A DNA stretch of 64,000 nt from Aliishimia sp039978895 (lineage in GTDB: Bacteria; Pseudomonadota; Alphaproteobacteria; Rhodobacterales; Rhodobacteraceae). The position numbers and the translations under genes are program-made. Shown here in pieces: positions 27,254 through 36,449 of the stretch (positions within the stretch are counted from its first letter, which is position 1; each line of letters begins with the position of its first letter). The notes below the pieces were generated by a model. It did not search any database, was not told where the DNA came from, and was given only the letters and a program-made list of their open reading frames with translations. Where the stretch lies: the NCBI GenBank assembly GCA_039978895.1, contig JBDWAL010000025.1, positions 186,001-250,000 on the forward strand, given 5' to 3'.

Positions 27254-29295
27254 CCACGTCTGCGTCGACGACGCCCCCCAGATGTTTCGCCTTCACCGCC
27301 GCCAGTGTTGAAGCTGACACTTGGCAAAGTTATGATGGAATTGAGGATTGGAAACGGGTCGAGCGCGTTAGGGATCGCGGATGCGTTCACGAAATGCTCT
27401 TGGAATTTCGGGGCGAGGGCGGTTTCGACTTTGGTTATTTCCCGAACTGTCGTTTCGATCTCTTTGCGCGCTTCAACGCTGCAAAGCGCGATGCGCGCGC
27501 CTGTGCCCGCTGCGTTGCCAGCGCTGGTCACCTTGTCCAAAGGCGCATCTGGAATCATGCCCAATACCATTGCGTGCTTTGACGAGATATGTGCGCCAAA
27601 GGCGCCCGCGAGAACAATTCGATCTACGGTTTCAACACCGATTTCGTCCATCAACAAACGCGCCCCGGCGTAAAGCGCGGATTTTGCCAATTGGATAGCG
27701 CGGATGTCGGTTTGGGTGACTGTGATCCGAGGGCCACCTGTCTCTGTTGCATCATGAATAACGTATTCATGTGTGCGCCCCGTTGCTTGACAACGTTGCG
27801 TTCCGGTTTGTTCGGCTGATCCGATTAACCCACTTGCGTCCAGCAGACCTGCAAGGCGCATTTCGGCAACGGCTTCGATGATGCCAGAGCCACAAATGCC
27901 GGTAATCCCGGTGCTTGCGGCTTCGGCAAACCCTTCTTCGTTTGACCAAAGATCGCTACCGATTATGCGAAAACGTGGCTCTTTGGTTGTTGGGTCGATT
28001 TCAATCCGCTCTATCGCTCCGGGGGCTGCGCGTTGACCGGAACTGATTTGTGCGCCCTCAAACGCAGGGCCAGTGGGGGATGAACACGCGAGAACGCGCG
28101 ATGTGTCGCCGAGCAGAATTTCCGCATTGGTGCCGACATCAACAACCAGCACCAAGTCCTTGGATTTGCCGGGTTCTTCGGACAAGGCCACGGCTGCCGC
28201 ATCCGCACCGACATGGCCTGCAATGCAAGGAAGTAGGAACACGCGAGCATTGTGGTTCATCGCGTTCAGATCAAGTTCGGGCGCATCCAAAGAAACCGAA
28301 GCCGATGTGGCCAACGCAAACGGGGCTTGGCCCAATTCAACGGGATCAATGCCGAGTAACAAATGGTGCATTACGGGATTGCACACAAACACAGCCTCAA
28401 CAATGAGCGTTGGATCGATGGCAGCGTCTGTGGCAATTTCCGTAACCAGATCGTTGATGGCGGCCCGTACGGCTTGGGTCATCTCGATGTCGCCGCCGGG
28501 GTTCATCATGGAATAACTGACTCGGCTCATCAGGTCTTCACCAAACCTAATTTGCGGGTTCATAACCCCGGATGATGCCTTCACATCGCCCGTGACCAAA
28601 TCGCAAAGATGCGCGGCAATTGTGGTCGATCCTAAGTCGATGGCAAGCCCATATAGGCCGTCTTCATGCAGGCCGGGCCAGATGTCCAAAATGCGATGCT
28701 CGTTGTCGCGGTGGCCTTTGTGCACGGCCACGGTGACCTCCCATTTGCCCTTGCGCAATGTGGGTTGCAGTTTGCGCATCAGATCAAGCGAAGCACGGAT
28801 ACCCGAAATGTTCCACTGTTCTTCCAGCGCCTGTGCAAGACGTTCGAAGTCACCCGTTGGCTCATGCATGTCTGGTTCTTCGACTTGCACGAAATACAAC
28901 CGCGTGGCCGGGTCCATTGTGATGTCGCGAATGGCGGCGGCCTTACGCACGACTTGCTTATGCACCTGACTTTCCGGCGGGACATCGATCACAATGTCGC
29001 CGTGAACTTGCGCCTGACAGCCCAAACGACGACCTTCCAAAAGCCCGCGTTTGTCTTGATACCGCTGCTCCACCGAGTTCCATTCAGACAGCGCACCATC
29101 TTTTGCGGTCACGCCGTGTTTTGGAAACTCGCCGTAAGATGGGGTGATCTGGCACTTAGAGCAAATGCCACGCCCGCCACATACGGAATCTAAGTCGACG
29201 CCAAGTTGACGTGCAGCTGTCAGAATTGGGGTGCCGACTGCAAAATGGCCGCGCTTGCCAGAAGGGGTGAAGACGACGAGTGGATCTGTGCTCAT
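27250..29295 (-). CDS. ASKHA-domain protein with 2Fe-2S ferredoxin domain (corrinoid-activation type)
   Basis: 681 residues from ATG 29295 (MSTDPLVVFTPSG); the frame is open to 29328. The N-terminus is a plant-type 2Fe-2S domain with Cys39, Cys45, Cys48 (VCGGRGICSKC) and a fourth Cys in RRLGCQAQ. The rest is a DUF4445/ASKHA ATPase (GLAIDLGSTTIAAHLCD, VVDVGTNAEILLG). Relatives such as RamA and RACo reactivate oxidised Co(II) corrinoid proteins of methyltransferase systems with ATP. No corrinoid protein or MttB-type gene is in the window, only the overlapping SAM methyltransferase. The end is Arg/Gly-rich. Confidence 0.85.
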   Translation of the reverse strand: MSTDPLVVFTPSGKRGHFAVGTPILTAARQLGVDLDSVCGGRGICSKCQITPSYGEFPKHGVTAKDGALSEWNSVEQRYQDKRGLLEGRRLGCQAQVHGDIVIDVPPESQVHKQVVRKAAAIRDITMDPATRLYFVQVEEPDMHEPTGDFERLAQALEEQWNISGIRASLDLMRKLQPTLRKGKWEVTVAVHKGHRDNEHRILDIWPGLHEDGLYGLAIDLGSTTIAAHLCDLVTGDVKASSGVMNPQIRFGEDLMSRVSYSMMNPGGDIEMTQAVRAAINDLVTEIATDAAIDPTLIVEAVFVCNPVMHHLLLGIDPVELGQAPFALATSASVSLDAPELDLNAMNHNARVFLLPCIAGHVGADAAAVALSEEPGKSKDLVLVVDVGTNAEILLGDTSRVLACSSPTGPAFEGAQISSGQRAAPGAIERIEIDPTTKEPRFRIIGSDLWSNEEGFAEAASTGITGICGSGIIEAVAEMRLAGLLDASGLIGSAEQTGTQRCQATGRTHEYVIHDATETGGPRITVTQTDIRAIQLAKSALYAGARLLMDEIGVETVDRIVLAGAFGAHISSKHAMVLGMIPDAPLDKVTSAGNAAGTGARIALCSVEARKEIETTVREITKVETALAPKFQEHFVNASAIPNALDPFPILNSIITLPSVSFNTGGGEGETSGGRRRRRRG

Positions 29296-29438
29296 GATCT
29301 GCCTGCTTGGTGAATTTTGGCCGAGCATAGGGGCGCATCACAGGAGCGAAAGCCAAAGCACGTCAGTTTGATGACGTGCAGCGTCTTTTTGCATGCCAGC
29401 GCTCACTTTTTTGCGCCGGGTACAGCTCTGGACCGCGT

Positions 29439-30395
29439 CTAGTGCCCCTTGTGATAAAAAATGAAGCCCAGCAGGTTAAGCAAAACTTGCGCGGCGAGAA
29501 TCGCTGTTGAGCCGGACTGATCATAATCTGGCGCAACTTCGACCAGATCGATTCCAACGATCTCGTGCTTCATTGCGACCTGTTGCAACAATTCCAGAAC
29601 ATCATAGTACAAAAAACCTCCATGCGACGGAGTTCCCGTTCCCGGCGCGATTGATGGGCAAAACGCGTCAATATCGATCGTGATATAGACCCGCGCTTTG
29701 TCTGGAATTCGGTCCGCCACCGCTTCTGGTCCAAGTTTGCGGGCTTGGCGCACGGATAGAATATCCGACCCCATTTTGCGCGCATCCTCATAACCTTCGC
29801 GCGCCGTGGAGGACACATTGCGAATGCCGACTTGTGTCAGACCCGTCACATAAGATTGCTCGGCCGCACGTCGCATCGGGTTTCCGTGACCATGACGCAC
29901 ACCGTGGCGCTCATCGACGAAATCCAAATGCGCATCGATCTGCAAAATGTGAATGTCACCTTGATCGTCGAAGGCGCGAATACAGGGAATGTTGATCGAA
30001 TGATCGCCGCCAATAGTGACGGGCAGGGCGCCGGCCTTTAGGGCCGCACGAACGCCTAACTCGATGTTTGCATGGCTGGTTTCGGTATCTGTGTGAACAA
30101 TGTCAGCGTCGCCCATGTCCACAATTCGGACAGAACCGGGCAAGTAGGTCGCCTCATCTTCGTGATCAAAGGCGCCCGCGTGTCCAAAGGAAAACAAGGT
30201 GGATGCTTCGCGCACCGCCCGCGGCCCAAAGCGCGCGCCAGAGCGCCACTGCGTGCCAAAATCATAAGGCGCGCCGAGAACGGCAACATCGGCATCCAAA
30301 ACGGACCAGTCGGGTTGATAGGGGCGTTTGCCAAACGTGGCAATTCCAACAAAGGGCAAATCAAGCCGCCCGCTTTCATAGCCGTGTTTTGTCAT
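29439..30395 (-). CDS. Agmatinase-family ureohydrolase
   Basis: 318 residues. The binuclear manganese site is complete: GGDHSI, QIDAHLDFVD, TIDIDAFCPS and APGTGTPSHGG, and the late GIDLVEVAPDYD. The family releases urea from agmatine (to putrescine) or from guanidino acids; the exact substrate cannot be told. It is divergent from guaB, with about 195 bases between, and upstream of the ASKHA gene in the same direction. Confidence 0.88.
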   Translation of the reverse strand: MTKHGYESGRLDLPFVGIATFGKRPYQPDWSVLDADVAVLGAPYDFGTQWRSGARFGPRAVREASTLFSFGHAGAFDHEDEATYLPGSVRIVDMGDADIVHTDTETSHANIELGVRAALKAGALPVTIGGDHSINIPCIRAFDDQGDIHILQIDAHLDFVDERHGVRHGHGNPMRRAAEQSYVTGLTQVGIRNVSSTAREGYEDARKMGSDILSVRQARKLGPEAVADRIPDKARVYITIDIDAFCPSIAPGTGTPSHGGFLYYDVLELLQQVAMKHEIVGIDLVEVAPDYDQSGSTAILAAQVLLNLLGFIFYHKGH

Positions 30396-30590
30396 GTGGG
30401 CGCCTTTGCTGAAATGTATCGGTTGAACCTTGCGACAAGAGTGGCCTTGTCACAAGCCAGATCCCGCTGAAATGAACGCATACAGGGATAGGATCGCGTT
30501 GTGGCCAGATGTGTGAGCATTGCCTCTTTCCATTCGCAACACTCCGTGAAATAGGAAACTGCCAAATGAAACTCCCATGACGAGGTACAA

Positions 30591-32039
30591 ATGGAGATTC
30601 GCGAGGCACTCACCTTTGATGATGTTCTTTTGGTTCCAGCGGCGTCCAGCGTGCTGCCATCAACAGCGGATACACGCACGCGTGTCACCCAATCTATCGC
30701 ATTGAACATCCCACTTCTCAGCTCTGCTATGGATACTGTGACCGAAGGCCGAATGGCCATCGCGATGGCTCAAGCAGGTGGCATGGGCGTTATTCACCGC
30801 AACCTCAATGTCGAAGAACAAGCCCGCGAAGTCCGCCGGGTAAAGCGCTTTGAATCTGGCATCGTGTATAACCCGGTCACGTTGAATGCGAACCAAACAC
30901 TCGCCGACGCGAAACTGTTGATCGAACGCTACCGCTTCACGGGTTTTCCCGTTGTTGACGAAAACCGCCGCGTGGTCGGGATCGTCACCAATCGCGATAT
31001 GCGGTTTGCGCAGAAAGATGACACCCCGGTAAGCGTCATGATGAGCTCAGATAATTTGGCCATCCTGCGCGAACCCGCTGATCGCGACGAAGCGATCAGC
31101 CTAATGCGTGCACGTCGGATCGAAAAACTGTTGATCACAGACGAAGACGGCAAATTGACCGGACTTTTGACACTCAAAGATACGGAGCAAGCTGTTTTGA
31201 ACCCGACAGCGTGTAAAGATGACTTGGGGCGTTTGCGGGTGGCTGCTGCGACCACGGTTGGGGATGTCGGATTTGATCGCTCACAAGCTTTGATCGAAGC
31301 GGGCGTGGATATGATCGTGATCGATACCGCACATGGTCACAGCGAAGGTGTGGCAAAAGCCGTGGAGCGGGTCAAAGCGCTTTCCAACAACGTGCAAGTG
31401 CTAGCGGGCAATGTGGCAACTGGCGATGGTGCGCGTGCTTTGATTGATGCGGGCGCTGATGGCGTGAAAGTTGGCATCGGCCCTGGGTCGATCTGTACCA
31501 CACGCATGGTTGCGGGTGTTGGGGTGCCGCAACTGACAGCCATCATGGATTGCGCAAAAGCGGCAGGCAATGTGCCCGTCATTGCGGATGGCGGCATCAA
31601 ATTCTCTGGTGACTTTGCTAAAGCGATCGCTGCAGGTGCATCCTGTGCCATGGTCGGTTCTATGATTGCGGGCACAGATGAAAGCCCGGGTGAAGTGATC
31701 CTGTACCAAGGCCGCAGCTTCAAAAGCTACCGTGGCATGGGTTCTTTGGGCGCTATGGCGCGTGGGTCTGCGGATCGTTATTTCCAAGCGGACGCGGCGT
31801 CTGACAAGCTTGTCCCAGAAGGGATCGAGGGCCAAGTGCCCTACAAAGGCAGTGCCGGGGCCGTCGTGCACCAATTGGTCGGGGGCTTACGCGCGGCGAT
31901 GGGGTATACTGGATGCGCAACCGTGGATGAGATGCGCCAGAACTGCAATTTCGTCAAAATCACCGGCGCAGGTCTTAAAGAAAGCCATGTCCATGATGTG
32001 CAAATTACCCGTGAAAGCCCGAATTACCGTGTCATGTAA
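30591..32039 (+). CDS. guaB: Inosine-5'-monophosphate dehydrogenase
   Basis: Rate-limiting step to guanine nucleotides: IMP to XMP with NAD+. 482 residues. The barrel is interrupted by two CBS domains (about residues 90-200). The catalytic Cys is in IGPGSICTTRMVAGVG, and the flap has KSYRGMGSLGAM. The rRNA methyltransferase gene starts 18 bases later in the same direction. Confidence 0.97.
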   Translation: MEIREALTFDDVLLVPAASSVLPSTADTRTRVTQSIALNIPLLSSAMDTVTEGRMAIAMAQAGGMGVIHRNLNVEEQAREVRRVKRFESGIVYNPVTLNANQTLADAKLLIERYRFTGFPVVDENRRVVGIVTNRDMRFAQKDDTPVSVMMSSDNLAILREPADRDEAISLMRARRIEKLLITDEDGKLTGLLTLKDTEQAVLNPTACKDDLGRLRVAAATTVGDVGFDRSQALIEAGVDMIVIDTAHGHSEGVAKAVERVKALSNNVQVLAGNVATGDGARALIDAGADGVKVGIGPGSICTTRMVAGVGVPQLTAIMDCAKAAGNVPVIADGGIKFSGDFAKAIAAGASCAMVGSMIAGTDESPGEVILYQGRSFKSYRGMGSLGAMARGSADRYFQADAASDKLVPEGIEGQVPYKGSAGAVVHQLVGGLRAAMGYTGCATVDEMRQNCNFVKITGAGLKESHVHDVQITRESPNYRVM

Positions 32040-32057
32040 CGCGCAGATGGGTCGGAT

Positions 32058-33230
32058 ATGACACCGGGTGCACGCGTCTCGGCGGCGATAGAGATCATTG
32101 ATCTCGTTCTAATGGGCACGCCAGCCGAACAAGCCTTGACCCGATGGGCGCGAGGCAGTCGGTTTGCAGGATCCAAAGACCGGGCCGCCGTGCGCGACCA
32201 CGTCTTTGATGCGTTGCGCAATTTGCGCAGTTTTGCGCATCTGGGCGGGACTCGATGGCCGGACACGACGGGGCGCGCTGTCATGATCGGTGCCATGCGT
32301 GCGCAAGATGTCGGCTTGGCGGACATGTTTTCCGGTGTTGGCCATGCACCTGATATTCTAAGCGATGACGAAGCGGCACCTGTGACGGCCCCTGTTGATC
32401 AGGACGCGTGGAACCTGCCTGATTGGTTGATACCGGTCTTCAAGGACAGTCTTGGGCAGGATGCAATGGCTGCTGCCGACATGCTTGGCACCCGCGCGCC
32501 GATTAGCATTCGGGTAAATTTGCGCAAAACCTCTCGGGACGATCTGCAATCTGAATTGGCGTCATACGATATTGAAACGCGGACCAATCCGCTTTCTGCA
32601 TCGGCTCTCACGGTGCTCACACGTCCACGGCAATTGGTGCAAACACAAGCTTACATGGATGGGCGTTTTGAGCTGCAAGATGCGAGCAGCCAAGCCGTTG
32701 TTGACCGTCTTGATCTGGAACCCGGTGCGCGAGTCCTTGATTTTTGTGCGGGGGGTGGGGGCAAATCATTGGCTGTGGCCATGGCAACAGGGGCGCAGGT
32801 TTGGGCGCATGATATCGACGAGCGCCGCATGCGTGACATTCCAGAACGTGCGGCGCGCGCAGGTGCAGACGTCAAAATCGTAACGGATTTGGCTGAGGTC
32901 CAACAACAATTCGACCTCGTTTTGGTAGACGCACCTTGTTCGGGAAGTGGATCATGGCGTCGTTCTCCAGATGCGAAATGGCGTTTCACCCCAGATCGTC
33001 TGGAAGAACTTGAGGCTATGCAAGCATCTGTTTTGCAGGACGCGATGCGGTTTGTTGCGCCGAAAGGATGCCTCGCTTATGTCACGTGTTCGGTTTTCAA
33101 ACCGGAGAATTCTACGCGTATTTTAAGCTTCTTGAGTGAAAATTCAGGCTGGACTTTGAAAGACGAACATGTCTGGCATGTGAGCCCTGACGGAGACGGA
33201 TTTTTCCTTTCTCTACTTATCCGAGCATAA
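32058..33230 (+). CDS. RsmB-like RNA (cytosine-5)-methyltransferase
   Basis: 390 residues. The N-terminal NusB-like part is reduced. The Rossmann motif ARVLDFCAGGGGKSLAVA binds SAM. Two catalytic-site Cys lie in VDAPCSGSGSWRRSPDAKW and YVTCSVFKPEN. The best fit is the 16S rRNA m5C967 methyltransferase (RsmB family), but related NOL1/NOP2/Sun enzymes cannot be excluded. It lies between guaB and cckA. Confidence 0.87.
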   Translation: MTPGARVSAAIEIIDLVLMGTPAEQALTRWARGSRFAGSKDRAAVRDHVFDALRNLRSFAHLGGTRWPDTTGRAVMIGAMRAQDVGLADMFSGVGHAPDILSDDEAAPVTAPVDQDAWNLPDWLIPVFKDSLGQDAMAAADMLGTRAPISIRVNLRKTSRDDLQSELASYDIETRTNPLSASALTVLTRPRQLVQTQAYMDGRFELQDASSQAVVDRLDLEPGARVLDFCAGGGGKSLAVAMATGAQVWAHDIDERRMRDIPERAARAGADVKIVTDLAEVQQQFDLVLVDAPCSGSGSWRRSPDAKWRFTPDRLEELEAMQASVLQDAMRFVAPKGCLAYVTCSVFKPENSTRILSFLSENSGWTLKDEHVWHVSPDGDGFFLSLLIRA

Positions 33231-33319
33231 TCTTAGACTTTCTCTTCATGCGTGTTATGTTGATTCTCAAGCCCTTGCACCGAGCTTTGGTACATTTCGG
33301 CTATTATGGTTAACGGCGG

Positions 33320-33334
33320 TTAATTGCGTCTTAA
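33320..33334. promoter_or_regulatory. CtrA box upstream of cckA
   Basis: TTAATTGCGTCTTAA is an exact TTAA-N7-TTAA site followed by CC, like the one before ctrA. A further TTAA lies at 33310-33313. It ends 48 bases before the chosen cckA start, at a position where CtrA could activate or repress. Confidence 0.72.
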
Positions 33335-33382
33335 CCAATCTACGACCGTAATGGTTCAACGATTCGGAGCATGAGGACGCAA

Positions 33383-35680
33383 ATGCAGGCATCTAACGGG
33401 GCAGGATTAGTGCGGGTTGCTCATCGCGCCAAAGGCAAGGGGCGCAGTCTTTGTTTAGCTGCTGTATTGTTTGCCGTGCTCGCATTTGTTGCTCCTGCAG
33501 GTGTGCCTCAACTGGCTTTAATGGCGGCCACGGCGGCAATTATCGCGTTGCTTATTGTCTTCTCAACCATTTGGTGGCGCACGTCTTCGCACGCGCAAAT
33601 GGAAGAACGCAGCCTGTCGGACTTCATTGCCGAAGACATCATTGCCAGCTTTGTGACGGATGATGACGGGGAGTTGTTATACGCAAATAGGGTCGCCAAG
33701 AAGCGGTGCGACGGTTGGGTTTCCGACACGTTGGCTGGCACGTTGAAACCTGTTTTTGCGAATCCCGCTCCGATCTTGCACCGATTGAAACTCGCGACTG
33801 AACAAAACAATGCCGCCCGCGAAGATGTCGTTACCCGCAAAGGTCATGTGCGCGTGTCGGTGCATAAAATGGGTAGCTCCCGTTTGATCTGGCGCCTCGA
33901 AGACATTGTTGAACATCATACAACGATGCGTTCATCAGGACCTCAATTGCCTTTGATCATGTTGGGGCGCGGCGAAGCGATTTTGTCGATGAACGATGCG
34001 GCACGCTCCATGATTGGGCGCCGCGTGAAATCCTTGGATCGCTTGTTTGCCATTCGCCCGATAACGTCGGGCCAACCGGCGGAACTATCTTCCGAAAATG
34101 GAAACATCGTTGTGATCCCATGCGAGCTGGACGCGGGCGCGGGGCGTCGTGCGTTATATCTGTTGCCCGCGGGTGAAACTGTGAAGTCCGAAGGCTGGCA
34201 AGCGATTGAAGAGTTGCCGGTGCCATTGTTACGTGTGTCTCCCGAAGGCGATGTTCGTGCCTTCAACAGCTCCGCAAAGTTATTGGTGGGGGATGAATTA
34301 AACGAAGGTGTGTTGCTTGGGGAATTGATGGAGGGGCTGGGCCGCTCCATTCGGGATTGGTTACGTGACACTTTGGATGGGCGCGCTGGACAGAATTCTG
34401 AATTTCTGCGCCTGACGCGAGACGACAAAGAAGTCTTTGTTCAAGTTACCTTGAATGTCGTTCAAAGCGACGAAGGTGCCGCGCTCATTGCGGTGTTGAG
34501 CGACGCTACAGAGTTGAAAACACTCGAGGCGCAATTCGTACAAAGTCAAAAAATGCAAGCGATTGGTCAACTTGCGGGCGGTGTCGCCCATGACTTCAAC
34601 AACCTTTTGACGGCGATCTCTGGTCATTGTGACCTGCTCTTGCTGCGCCACGACCAAGGAGACCCGGATTACGCCGATCTTGTGCAGATCAACCAAAATG
34701 CAAACAGGGCGGCCGCTTTGGTTAGTCAGCTTCTCGCATTTTCTCGGAAGCAAACTCTACGACCTAAGACACTCGATATGCGTGATACATTGGCAGATTT
34801 GACCCATTTGCTGAACCGATTGGTCGGCGAACGCGTGTCGCTCAAAACAAGTTTTGATCCTGTATTACCGCCCATTCGTGCGGATAAACGGCAATTGGAA
34901 CAGGTTTTGATGAACCTTGTTGTGAATGCGCGTGACGCGATGCAGGAAGGTGGGGAAATCCGCCTGACTTGCGAGTTTGCGGAACTTACCCAACCCTTGG
35001 TGCGAGATAACGCAACCGTGGCGGCGGGGGCTTACGTATGTGTGACGGTGTCAGATGACGGCGTCGGTATTCCGCCTGATAAGCTGCAAAAAGTGTTTGA
35101 GCCGTTTTATACCACCAAACGCACAGATGAAGGCACGGGTCTGGGCCTTTCCACCGCTTACGGTATCGTCAAACAAACTGGCGGTTTCATTTTCGTAGAT
35201 TCGGTTGTTGGGACTGGGACGCGGTTCACTTTGTATCTTCCAGCGCAAGATCGCCAAGACGAGGTGCTTGAACAGGTTGAAGAAAAAACTTTGCCAAAGC
35301 CACTTCCGGCGCACGGGGAAGGTGTCATCCTTCTGGTCGAGGACGAAGCCCCTGTTCGTGCCTTTGCCAGCCGCGCGCTGCGTATGAGAGGCTATACAGT
35401 GCTGGAAGCGGAGAGCGCGGAGGCGGCTCTTGAAACCCTGAGAGACGAATCGTTGAATGTCGACGTTTTCGTAACGGATGTTGTGATGCCTGGCATGGAT
35501 GGACCGTCATGGGTAAAGCAGGCGTTGATCGAACGGCCTGATACGCGCGTTGTGTTTGTCTCTGGCTATGCAGAAGATAGTTTTGACGAAACGCAATCGC
35601 GCATCCCGAATTCCGTGTTCTTACCCAAACCTTTTTCGCTCACCGACTTGGCTGAGACGGTTCATAGTCAGCTGCACTAG
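33383..35680 (+). CDS. cckA: Hybrid histidine kinase CckA
   Basis: Membrane kinase/phosphatase at the top of the CtrA phosphorelay. 765 residues from ATG 33383, preceded by GAGG at good spacing (an ATG at 33371 is also in frame). Two membrane helices lie at about residues 24-65, then PAS-like regions. The phospho-His is in QLAGGVAHDFNNLLTAIS (about residue 402). The ATPase has VVNARDAM and GTGLGLSTAYGIVKQTGG. The C-terminal receiver (about 645-765) has its Asp in VFVTDVVMPGMDGPSW. The partner phosphotransferase ChpT is not in the window. Confidence 0.95.
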   Translation: MQASNGAGLVRVAHRAKGKGRSLCLAAVLFAVLAFVAPAGVPQLALMAATAAIIALLIVFSTIWWRTSSHAQMEERSLSDFIAEDIIASFVTDDDGELLYANRVAKKRCDGWVSDTLAGTLKPVFANPAPILHRLKLATEQNNAAREDVVTRKGHVRVSVHKMGSSRLIWRLEDIVEHHTTMRSSGPQLPLIMLGRGEAILSMNDAARSMIGRRVKSLDRLFAIRPITSGQPAELSSENGNIVVIPCELDAGAGRRALYLLPAGETVKSEGWQAIEELPVPLLRVSPEGDVRAFNSSAKLLVGDELNEGVLLGELMEGLGRSIRDWLRDTLDGRAGQNSEFLRLTRDDKEVFVQVTLNVVQSDEGAALIAVLSDATELKTLEAQFVQSQKMQAIGQLAGGVAHDFNNLLTAISGHCDLLLLRHDQGDPDYADLVQINQNANRAAALVSQLLAFSRKQTLRPKTLDMRDTLADLTHLLNRLVGERVSLKTSFDPVLPPIRADKRQLEQVLMNLVVNARDAMQEGGEIRLTCEFAELTQPLVRDNATVAAGAYVCVTVSDDGVGIPPDKLQKVFEPFYTTKRTDEGTGLGLSTAYGIVKQTGGFIFVDSVVGTGTRFTLYLPAQDRQDEVLEQVEEKTLPKPLPAHGEGVILLVEDEAPVRAFASRALRMRGYTVLEAESAEAALETLRDESLNVDVFVTDVVMPGMDGPSWVKQALIERPDTRVVFVSGYAEDSFDETQSRIPNSVFLPKPFSLTDLAETVHSQLH

Positions 35681-36270
35681 GCAATACTGTCATAAAGAGA
35701 GAAGTCATTTGCGCATTTTCGACGCAGTTTTTCTTCCGTTTTTTCAGAAAGTTGCAAGTCCATTTCAGGTGACACGTTTTCCCTTTTGGTGTTGATCGTT
35801 TGCCCCAACCGATCCTCCAGAAAACTGTTCAACTTGGCGGGATCTTCGTATCGAAACAGATGGCTTACACCACACCCATTGGCTTGGGTTTCTAGGAACT
35901 TGGACTGATTTCCAACGTTTGCGTAGCCCGGCTTGTTACCTTTTGTGTATCCGTCAACAAAGGTATCGAAGCTGATGTCATGCGTGGCATTTGGCTTGCC
36001 TAGCATAAAAGGGCGACGACGATACCGATACCAGCTGCCCAACCATGAGATAGGTTCGCGCATAACAGCGATCAAATCGGGATCACGGTCGCAGACGTTC
36101 ACAAACATTGGGCGCAAAAAACGATTGTAGCGATAGACTGGTGCATGTTTCAACAAAGGTGGATCTGAAATAACGATGTCCGCACGGTCACGTAGCGCGG
36201 TTTCATAGGCGGTTGTGCCGGTCTTGGGGACAGACAAGAAAACTAAGTTTTCTTTATAAAATACAAGCAT
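35677..36270 (-). CDS. Sulfotransferase-family protein
   Basis: 197 residues. The 5'-phosphosulfate loop VPKTGTTAYE is near the N-terminus, and the 3'-phosphate motif VMREPISWLGSWYRYRRRP follows. This is the short type found in marine alphaproteobacteria; the acceptor is unknown, perhaps a surface glycan. The stop overlaps the cckA stop by four bases in convergent orientation. The DNA looks slightly more A/T-rich than its neighbours. Confidence 0.8.
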   Translation of the reverse strand: MLVFYKENLVFLSVPKTGTTAYETALRDRADIVISDPPLLKHAPVYRYNRFLRPMFVNVCDRDPDLIAVMREPISWLGSWYRYRRRPFMLGKPNATHDISFDTFVDGYTKGNKPGYANVGNQSKFLETQANGCGVSHLFRYEDPAKLNSFLEDRLGQTINTKRENVSPEMDLQLSEKTEEKLRRKCANDFSLYDSIA

Positions 36271-36382
36271 ATGAGTGTGTTCTACCTTTGGTCTCTGTCG
36301 CGTAAATCCTTATTTAACACGTCCTCACCACATTGGGTTAAGTAAAATTTGTATTGAAATGTTCTCCTTTTGATCTCATACA

Positions 36383-36397
36383 GAACAAGAGGCGAAC
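36383..36397. promoter_or_regulatory. SOS (LexA) box upstream of recA
   Basis: GAACAAGAGGCGAAC is the complement form of the alphaproteobacterial LexA box GTTC-N7-GTTC, an exact match. It ends 52 bases before the recA start codon, as expected for SOS control of recA. Confidence 0.75.
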
Positions 36398-36449
36398 ATA
36401 GGCAATGATTGCCGCCCACCAATCGGTGTGACAAGAAGGGACAATAGCA

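Noticed and set aside
33310..33323. TTAA-N6-TTAA overlapping the CtrA box
   Set aside because: Spacing is six, not seven, so it is not counted as a second full CtrA site.
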